Source of the DNA: Firmicutes bacterium UBA5389
Lineage (GTDB): Bacteria; Bacillota; DTU025
Length of the DNA: 8,093 nucleotides
NCBI GenBank assembly: GCA_002409965.1
Contig: DHON01000039.1
Location: forward strand, 1-8,093
Reading direction: 5' to 3'
Within the stretch, counting starts at the first letter, position 1, and each line of letters opens with the position of its first letter. The position numbers and the translations under genes were made by a program. This document shows, piece by piece, positions 1 to 5,373 of this stretch. Under the pieces are notes generated by a model that did not search any database, had not been told where the DNA came from, and saw nothing but the letters and a program-made list of their open reading frames with translations.

Positions 1-282
1 TGTACGACGATTCGGATATTACTCTCACAGGCTCCTAGAGCGTCAAGCTTCGAGTCCTTGATTGAATGGCTTGACGAGCAGCTTAAGCTCGGACATGACT
101 GATACGCCGCATCTCAGACGGCCCCCTTCGACCTCGTCAAACAGTGCTTGAACGAGATCGAAGTAGGGGGCCGTTCCCTGAAGGAAGTAGATCAGTGCAT
201 TCGTGTCCAGAATAACCTGGCTGGATCCTGACAGGAGCTCTCTGAATCTAGTCAGGTGATCAGCATCGTCTACTCGTCCCAC
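1..282 (-). pseudogene. PIN-domain (VapC-like) toxin, frameshifted and cut by the window edge
   Basis: PIN-domain proteins are Mg2+-dependent RNases that act as toxins when paired with an AbrB- or VapB-type antitoxin. The first 79 residues are clearly PIN-like: a beta strand into LDTNALIYF supplies the first acidic residue (D26), and SELKLLVKP supplies the second (E65). The frame then stops at a TGA (43-45), far short of the usual 130 residues or so. The frame one base ahead continues with no stop to the window edge as DALGACESNIRIVV, which fits the helix and next strand of a PIN fold. A single extra base near 45-50 would explain this. The third catalytic acidic residue would lie beyond the window, so it cannot be checked. 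The start is GTG at 282, overlapping the antitoxin stop by 3 bases of TAG and running 13 bases into that gene, with AAGGAG at 291-296. It could be a decayed gene, a sequencing error or, less likely, a recoding site. Confidence 0.72.
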
Positions 283-515
283 GAAGTACGCTCCTTCCTC
301 AGATAGTCGCGTATTCCGGCAGCGTCGCCGTATACCCCACGCAGCGTGCTGGCGAATCTGCGCGTGTATGACTCCGGCTCGGGAGTGAGTACGATCCTTA
401 CGCCGTCGCAGCGAACGATGAAATCCTGACCTGACTTGAGGCCCAGCTCTCTGACAATGTCGGCGGGAATCGCGATTTGGCGCTTACTGGATAGCCTAAC
501 CTTTGCATAGTTCAT
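270..515 (-). CDS. AbrB/MazE-fold antitoxin (SpoVT-AbrB domain)
   Basis: An 81-residue protein. Residues 5-45 form the swapped-hairpin DNA-binding domain, with the family pattern KRQIAIPADIVRELGLKSG (11-29). The C-terminal half, including LRGVYGD (58-64) and YLRKERTSWDE at the end, resembles the tail by which such antitoxins bind and block a PIN toxin. In this family the antitoxin usually also represses its own operon by binding promoter palindromes. An upstream in-frame start at 578 is possible, but the ATG at 513-515 is chosen because the family domain begins there and GAGGTGA lies 7 bases upstream. The gene begins 69 bases after the clpB stop on the same strand. I see no convincing promoter or terminator in that gap, so it may be reached by read-through from the chaperone operon. 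Confidence 0.88.
   Translation of the reverse strand: MNYAKVRLSSKRQIAIPADIVRELGLKSGQDFIVRCDGVRIVLTPEPESYTRRFASTLRGVYGDAAGIRDYLRKERTSWDE
291..296 (-). promoter_or_regulatory. Ribosome binding site for the PIN gene, inside the antitoxin gene
   Basis: AAGGAG sits 8 bases upstream of the GTG at 282 and lies within the last codons of the antitoxin gene. It supports the GTG start and implies that translation of the toxin is coupled to that of the antitoxin. Confidence 0.6.
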
Positions 516-522
516 GCGCCGA

Positions 523-529
523 TCACCTC
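523..529 (-). promoter_or_regulatory. Ribosome binding site that fixes the antitoxin start
   Basis: GAGGTGA lies 7 bases upstream of the ATG at 513-515. It favours this start over the longer reading that would begin at 578. Confidence 0.6.
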
Positions 530-584
530 GATCGCGAGTTGGTAAGACAACAGTACTATGTTGGCCCCAAAGACACAATACAAC

Positions 585-3194
585 TTACTGGAACTCCAAT
601 GACTCGCCTTCCTCGGCCACGCTCACTTGTATCACATCGCCCTCTTTGAACCTGCCCTGGAGTATCTCGAGGGCGAGGGTGTTTTCGAGTTCCCGTTGGA
701 TAGCCCGCTTGAGCGGCCTGGCGCCGTAGATCGGGTCGTAGCCTGCGCGAGCCAGGTAGTCTCGCACGGCAGGGGTCCATACTATCGAGAAACCCTTGTC
801 CGCCAGGCGCGCGCGCACCAACCCCAGCTGGATCTCGACTATTCGGGATATCTCATCCTTGCCGAGACGGTTGAAGATGAGGATCTCGTCTATCCTGTTC
901 AGGAACTCTGGCCTGAACGACTGCTTGAGCACTTCCATGATGGTATCGCGCATTCGCTCGTGCTCATGATCGCCGCCATCGCTCGAATCGCCGCTTCCGG
1001 CGTAGTCCGTGATGTACTGACTTCCCAGATTGGACGTCATTATCACCACGGTATTGCGGAAGTCGACCGTTCGGCCCTGGCCATCGGTGAGCCTGCCGTC
1101 GTCGAGCAGCTGCAGCAGCACGTTGAAGACTTCCTGGTGCGCTTTCTCGATTTCGTCCAGCAGGATTACTGTGTACGGCCTGCGCCTTACAGCCTCGGTC
1201 AGCTGGCCGCCTTCTTCGTAGCCCACGTATCCGGGAGGGGCCCCGATCAGTCGGGCCACGGTGTGCCGCTCCTGATACTCGGACATGTCGATCCGGATCA
1301 TCGCGCGTTCATCGTCAAACAAGAACTGGGCCAGCGCTTTGGCAAGCTCGGTCTTGCCGACACCCGTGGGCCCGAGGAACAGGAACGAGCCTATGGGCCT
1401 GGCCGGATCGGAAAGCCCCGACCGCGCGCGCCTCACCGCGTTGGACACTGCTCGCACCGCCTCGTCCTGACCGATCACGCGCTCGCGCAGGAGGTCCTCC
1501 ATGCGCAGCAGTTTCTGTGTTTCGCCCTCAACGAGCCGCGACACCGGAATGCCCGTCCACTTGGCCACGATTTCCGCAATGTCTTCTTCCTCGACCTCTT
1601 CCTTGAGGAAACGTTTCTGGGTCTGAAGCTTGGCGATCTTTGCATTGGCCTCGTCGAGCTCGCGAGCCAGCGTGAGCTGGACTCCGTATCTGAGCTCGGC
1701 CGCGCGCCCAAGGTCGCCCGCGCGCTCGGCGTTCTGCTCTTCCTGTTTGGCCTCTTCGATCTTCTGCTTGATCTCCCGGATCTGAGATATCGTATCCTTC
1801 TCTCGCTGCCAGTGAGCCTTCATGCCGTCCGACTTCTCACGCAACTCGGCAAGCTCCGAATCGAGCTTCGCGAGCCTTTCGCGGGAAGCATCGTCGTCTT
1901 CCTTGGCCAGTGCATGCCTTTCTATCTGCAGCTGCATGATGCGTCTGTCTACTTCATCTATCTCGGCGGGCAGGGAATCAATCTCCATCCTCAGGCGCGA
2001 CGCTGCCTCGTCCATTAGGTCGATGGCTTTGTCGGGCAGGAATCGGTCTGAGATGTAGCGGTGCGATAGCACCGCCGCCGCCACGAGGGCGGAGTCCTTT
2101 ATGCGAACCCCGTGGTGGACTTCGTACCTTTCCTTGAGCCCTCGCAGGATGGCGATGGTGTCTTCGACACTGGGTTCGGCCACCAGCACCGGCTGGAACC
2201 TGCGTTCCAGCGCCGCGTCCTTTTCGATGTGCTTCCTGTACTCGTCGATGGTTGTTGCGCCTACCGCCTTCAGTTCGCCCCTGGCCAGTGCGGGCTTAAG
2301 CATGTTGGAGGCGTCCATGGCACCCTCGGCGGCGCCTGCGCCTACTAGGGTGTGTAGCTCGTCGATGAACAGGATGACCTCGCCGGCGGCCTCCTCGATC
2401 TCCTTGAGCACGGCTTTCAACCTATCCTCGAACTCGCCTCGGTATTTCGTGCCCGCTATGAGCGATCCAAGGTCCAGAGCCAATACGCGCTTGTTCTTCA
2501 GCCCTTCGGGCACGTCCCCGGCCACCACGCGCTGGGCCAGACCCTCGGCGATGGCGGTCTTGCCCACGCCGGGTTCGCCGATTAGGACCGGGTTGTTCTT
2601 GGTGCGCCGCGATAGCACCTGGATCACGCGGCGGATTTCCTCATCCCTGCCGATCACCGGGTCAAGCGAGCCACGCTTGGCGAGCGCGGTCAGGTCGCGG
2701 CTGTACCGCTCGAGCGCCTGATACTTCTGCTCGGGGTTCTGGTCCGTAACGCGCTGAGTGCCGCGCACGTCTACCAGGGCTTTGTATATGTCATCCTTTT
2801 TGATTCCCATCGACCGCAGCAGCTTGCCGATGTCATCGTCGCTGCCGGCCAGGGCGAGGAGTATGTGCTCAGTGCTTATATACTCGTCCTTGAGCCGCTC
2901 AGCCTCGGACGATGCATCTTCCAGGATATTGGCCGCCGGTGTCGTGAGATACTGCCCGGGCTCCTGCCCGTAAACTCTCGGGGTTTTGTCCAGAGCTGCT
3001 GCGGTCTCGCGCGCCACGGTTTCCGGCGCCACGCCCAGTTTCTCAAGGACGGGGGCTACCACTCCATCCTTCTGCTCGAGCAGGGCTGTGAGCATGTGAG
3101 CGGGCCCTATGCCCTGATGCTGACGCTCGCGTGCAATGCTCTGCGCGCGGGCGATTGCCTCCTGTGATTTGACTGTGAGTTTGTCGAGCCTCAT
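585..3194 (-). CDS. clpB: ClpB disaggregase (Hsp100 AAA+ ATPase)
   Basis: ClpB is a cytoplasmic hexamer that threads aggregated proteins through its central pore and passes them to DnaK/DnaJ/GrpE for refolding. The 869 residues show the full family layout. An N-terminal Clp_N double repeat covers about 1-145. The first ATPase has Walker A GEPGVGKT (206-213), pore loop GTKYRGEFE (248-256), Walker B VILFIDEL (273-280) and Arg fingers near RRF (331-333). A long coiled-coil middle domain, rich in Glu, Lys and Arg, runs about 400-535 and is the DnaK docking element that separates ClpB from ClpA and ClpC. The second ATPase has Walker A GPTGVGKT (608-615), pore loop GYVGYEEGG (655-663), Walker B VILLDEI (676-682) and sensor 2 GARPLKR (824-830). 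All key residues are present. A short Gly/Ser/Asp/His-rich insert (about 731-748) is somewhat longer than usual. The ATG overlaps the dnaJ stop as ATGA, with AAGGAGGGT just upstream inside dnaJ, so translation is probably coupled. Length is normal (E. coli 857). Confidence 0.98.
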   Translation of the reverse strand: MRLDKLTVKSQEAIARAQSIARERQHQGIGPAHMLTALLEQKDGVVAPVLEKLGVAPETVARETAAALDKTPRVYGQEPGQYLTTPAANILEDASSEAERLKDEYISTEHILLALAGSDDDIGKLLRSMGIKKDDIYKALVDVRGTQRVTDQNPEQKYQALERYSRDLTALAKRGSLDPVIGRDEEIRRVIQVLSRRTKNNPVLIGEPGVGKTAIAEGLAQRVVAGDVPEGLKNKRVLALDLGSLIAGTKYRGEFEDRLKAVLKEIEEAAGEVILFIDELHTLVGAGAAEGAMDASNMLKPALARGELKAVGATTIDEYRKHIEKDAALERRFQPVLVAEPSVEDTIAILRGLKERYEVHHGVRIKDSALVAAAVLSHRYISDRFLPDKAIDLMDEAASRLRMEIDSLPAEIDEVDRRIMQLQIERHALAKEDDDASRERLAKLDSELAELREKSDGMKAHWQREKDTISQIREIKQKIEEAKQEEQNAERAGDLGRAAELRYGVQLTLARELDEANAKIAKLQTQKRFLKEEVEEEDIAEIVAKWTGIPVSRLVEGETQKLLRMEDLLRERVIGQDEAVRAVSNAVRRARSGLSDPARPIGSFLFLGPTGVGKTELAKALAQFLFDDERAMIRIDMSEYQERHTVARLIGAPPGYVGYEEGGQLTEAVRRRPYTVILLDEIEKAHQEVFNVLLQLLDDGRLTDGQGRTVDFRNTVVIMTSNLGSQYITDYAGSGDSSDGGDHEHERMRDTIMEVLKQSFRPEFLNRIDEILIFNRLGKDEISRIVEIQLGLVRARLADKGFSIVWTPAVRDYLARAGYDPIYGARPLKRAIQRELENTLALEILQGRFKEGDVIQVSVAEEGESLEFQ

Positions 3195-4183
3195 GTAGCC
3201 GACCCTCCTTGATGTATGTTGTCGCCGCGCGCCTCGGCGAGCTCCCGGAAGAGTTCGCGTTCGCGGTCGGTCAGATTTCTCGGCATTGACAAGCTTATCT
3301 GAACGAGCAAGTCGCCGGGGCTTCCGCCGCGGACGGCGGGCATGCCAAGGCCGCGGAGCCTGAGCACCTGGCCGTTCTGGGTCTCGGCTGGGATCGTCAG
3401 CGCCACGCTCGTGCCGTCCAGAGTGGGAACTGCGACCTCGCCGCCCAGAGCCGCGATGGTCACCGGAACCTCTGCCGCGGTGCGCAGATCATTGCCGCGC
3501 AATTCGAAACGGGGGTGCGGGCGGATCTTCACTTTCAGGTAGAGATCGCCTCGTGCTCCGCCTCTGCCGGTGCCTTCGCCGGCGATGCGCAGTTTGCTTC
3601 CGTTCCTGATGCCGGCCGGTATCGTGACGGCGATTCTCCGCCTTGACCCGTCCGGATCCACCAGTTCAAACGAGCGCTCGCTTCCGCGATATGCTTCTTC
3701 AAGGCCGATCTCGATTTCGTGTTCGACATTGCGCCGCTCGGGGCGTCGCTCGGCGAAGTCAGAGGTTCGGACACCCTGCCCGAAGGCGCCGCCGTTGATG
3801 TCGAACCCGCCGAAAAACTGCTTGAAGAAGTCGCTGAAGTCGGCGTCCGACAGGTTGCCGAATGTGAACGTGGTCCGCTTGTATCCTGGCTGCGTGCGCC
3901 TGAATCCGCCGGGCGGCCAACCAGCGCCGGCGCCCGCTCCCGCGCCGGCCTTGGAATGATGCTCCCAATCCGCTCCGAGCTGGTCGTATCTGCGACGCTT
4001 CTCTGGGTCTGATAGCACATCGTACGCCTCGGCGACTTCCTTGAAGCGCTCCTCGGCGGACTTGTCGCCGGGGTTGACGTCCGGATGGTACTTCCGCGCC
4101 AACTTCCGGTAAGCGGACTTTATCTCCTTGTCGCCGGCGGTTCTGGACACGCCCAGCGTCTTGTAGTAGTCTCTGAATTCCAT
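3191..4183 (-). CDS. dnaJ: DnaJ-family co-chaperone lacking the zinc finger (type II, CbpA-like)
   Basis: This J-domain protein brings unfolded clients to DnaK and stimulates its ATPase. Of 330 residues, the J domain fills about 4-70 with the essential HPD at 33-35, followed by KEVAEAYDVLSDPEKRRRYD. A Gly/Ala/Phe-rich linker (about 75-140) includes an alternating Ala-Gly tract at 79-88. Two C-terminal substrate-binding beta domains follow (about 153-225 and 230-305), with GDLYLKVKIRPHPRFELRGN typical of CTD I. No CxxCxGxG repeats exist, and the protein has no cysteine, so it is a type II J protein rather than canonical DnaJ. Its place between grpE and clpB suggests it is the main DnaK partner here, as with the zinc-finger-less DnaJ of Thermus. 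GGAG 7 bases before the ATG supports the start. The stop overlaps the clpB start by 4 bases. Confidence 0.95.
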   Translation of the reverse strand: MEFRDYYKTLGVSRTAGDKEIKSAYRKLARKYHPDVNPGDKSAEERFKEVAEAYDVLSDPEKRRRYDQLGADWEHHSKAGAGAGAGAGWPPGGFRRTQPGYKRTTFTFGNLSDADFSDFFKQFFGGFDINGGAFGQGVRTSDFAERRPERRNVEHEIEIGLEEAYRGSERSFELVDPDGSRRRIAVTIPAGIRNGSKLRIAGEGTGRGGARGDLYLKVKIRPHPRFELRGNDLRTAAEVPVTIAALGGEVAVPTLDGTSVALTIPAETQNGQVLRLRGLGMPAVRGGSPGDLLVQISLSMPRNLTDRERELFRELAEARGDNIHQGGSAT

Positions 4184-4226
4184 TATCAGTCTCCAGGGCG
4201 CACACCATCAGATTATCCCGCGGGGA

Positions 4227-4775
4227 TCAGCACGGCTTCGCCACACGGGCCATGGTTGGCCTCAAACAATCGTCCTCGAAAGTGTACCCGCGCCTCAAGT
4301 CTTCCACAACAGTCTCCGTTTGGACGTTCGGATCCTCGCAGGCAGCAATTGCATCGTGGAACCGGGGGTCGAACGGTTGGCCGACGGCCTCGATTGGTTT
4401 GACCCCTTCGGCAGCCAACACGTCGAGGAGCTTACGCATGATCATGTCTACGCCGTGACGGAGTGAATCACAGTCAGCATCGGCGGTCAGCGCGCGCTCC
4501 ATGTCGTCCACGACTTCCAGAATTCGAAGGATTAGGTCGCGCTTGCCGCACCTTATATTGAATGCAAGGTCCCGCGCCACGCGGCGCTGGTAGTTTTCCA
4601 GATCGGCGCGCGCGCGCAGATAGAGGTCCCAGTTCTCGGCGGCTTTGGCTTCGGCCTCCGCCGCCTGGGCGGCTCGCCCGTCTTCCTGGCCCGGGGTTGG
4701 GCATCTCTCCTGCGGTTCGCTCTCTGCTTGTGTGCGCTTCTGCTCAGCGCATTCATCGTGCGATTTTGCTGTCAT
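4227..4775 (-). CDS. grpE: GrpE nucleotide exchange factor
   Basis: GrpE dimers open the DnaK nucleotide-binding domain to release ADP and reset the folding cycle; in several bacteria they also act as a thermosensor. The 182 residues show a charged, disordered N-terminus (1-45), a long dimerising helix starting near WDLYLRARADLENYQRRVAR (49-68), and the C-terminal beta domain with GVKPIEAVGQPFDPRFHDA (124-142) and LRRGYTFEDDCLRP (160-173), both close to the family signature. Unusually it carries seven cysteines (9, 25, 76, 102, 146, 170, 182). The ATG has only a weak ribosome binding site (GGTGG, 12 bases upstream), unlike its neighbours, and it sits downstream of a strong stem-loop. This suggests lower output than DnaK. 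No alternative start exists nearby. The dnaJ start follows 43 bases after the stop. Confidence 0.95.
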   Translation of the reverse strand: MTAKSHDECAEQKRTQAESEPQERCPTPGQEDGRAAQAAEAEAKAAENWDLYLRARADLENYQRRVARDLAFNIRCGKRDLILRILEVVDDMERALTADADCDSLRHGVDMIMRKLLDVLAAEGVKPIEAVGQPFDPRFHDAIAACEDPNVQTETVVEDLRRGYTFEDDCLRPTMARVAKPC

Positions 4776-4832
4776 AGGCTAGTTGCACCACCGATCATGT
4801 CATCTATGGTATGCCGTGGACTCGCCCTGCGA

Positions 4833-4874
4833 GGGGCGGCCGGGAAGGGCAGGTTGGTCCCTCCCGGCCGCCCC
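4833..4874 (-). promoter_or_regulatory. Strong GC-rich stem-loop between hsp20 and grpE
   Basis: A perfect 13-bp inverted repeat, GGGGCGGCCGGGA at 4833-4845 and TCCCGGCCGCCCC at 4862-4874, encloses 16 bases. Three more G-C pairs are possible across a one-base bulge (4847-4849 with 4859-4861). It lies 35 bases after the hsp20 stop and about 57 bases before the grpE start, in the only long gap of the operon. No T-run follows on either strand, so it is not a classical intrinsic terminator. It may stabilise the 3' end of a processed hspR-dnaK-hsp20 message or attenuate transcription into grpE-dnaJ-clpB; this role is inferred. Confidence 0.7.
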
Positions 4875-4909
4875 ACCGCTGATCTGAGCAAGTCGTCGCA
4901 AAGCGTGTC

Positions 4910-5356
4910 CTACTCCGACTGGATGCGGATCTGCCGGGGCTTTACCGTCTCCGATTTGGGCAGGTGCACCTCGAGGATCCCGTCCTTGTACGTGGCGGTC
5001 ACGCGTGCATCGTCCACCGGCGTCGACAGCGCGAAACTTCGGTGGAAGGAGCCGAAGCGCCTTTCGGTACGTATATAGTTTGCGCCCTTATCTTCACGCG
5101 CCTCGGCACGCTGCCCTCTCAGGGTAACCTGATTGTCGGCCACGGTGATCTCGATCTCTTCCGGCTTCATGCCAGGCAACTCAGCCTTGACTACGAACTC
5201 GTCGGCGGTCTCGGCGACGTCCACAGGCATCATCCAGGCGCCCGGCATAGCTTGGCCGGCTACCGCGGTTCCAGGTACGACCTCACCGAACAGCCTGTTG
5301 AACGTAGTTCTCATGTCGGCGATATCACGCCAGGGATCCCAGTTCATAAGCGTCAT
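4910..5356 (-). CDS. Hsp20 family small heat-shock protein (alpha-crystallin domain)
   Basis: Small heat-shock proteins form large ATP-independent oligomers that bind unfolding proteins and keep them accessible to DnaK and ClpB. The 148 residues comprise an N-terminal arm beginning MNWDPWRDIADMRTTFNRLF, typical of the bacterial class, an alpha-crystallin domain at about 43-134 (PVDVAETADEFVVKAELPGM at the front, the signature around YKDGILEVHLPK at 123-134), and a C-terminal IRI (143-145) matching the I-x-I/V motif that docks onto a neighbouring subunit. An in-frame reading extends upstream to 5404 but would overlap dnaK by 32 bases. The ATG at 5356 is chosen because GGAGGTG sits 7 bases before it. 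The gene starts 16 bases after the dnaK stop, so the two are cotranscribed. Confidence 0.95.
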   Translation of the reverse strand: MTLMNWDPWRDIADMRTTFNRLFGEVVPGTAVAGQAMPGAWMMPVDVAETADEFVVKAELPGMKPEEIEITVADNQVTLRGQRAEAREDKGANYIRTERRFGSFHRSFALSTPVDDARVTATYKDGILEVHLPKSETVKPRQIRIQSE

Positions 5357-5363
5357 CTGCGCG

Positions 5364-5373
5364 CACCTCCTTT
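5364..5373 (-). promoter_or_regulatory. Strong ribosome binding site that fixes the hsp20 start
   Basis: AAAGGAGGTG lies 7 bases upstream of the ATG at 5356, and its first A is the last base of the dnaK TGA. It excludes the longer start at 5404 and predicts high translation of hsp20. Confidence 0.75.

Noticed and set aside
516..584. Promoter for the antitoxin (TTGTGT, 17 bases, TACTGT)
   Set aside because: Only about three of six bases match in each hexamer, too weak to call.
627..2018. Plus-strand open frame of 463 codons opposite clpB
   Set aside because: It lies fully inside clpB on the other strand, and clpB has every catalytic motif. The frame is a by-product of GC-rich codon use and its translation has no recognisable domain.
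2101..2721. Plus-strand open frame of 206 codons opposite clpB
   Set aside because: Ser/Arg/Pro-rich shadow of the first ATPase domain of clpB, with no domain of its own.
3759..4208. Minus-strand frame of 149 codons overlapping the start of dnaJ
   Set aside because: An Arg-rich out-of-frame reading of dnaJ, with the J domain fully in the other frame.
4833..4874. Intrinsic terminator
   Set aside because: The stem is strong but no T-run follows on either strand, and an operon-related gene continues downstream in the same direction.
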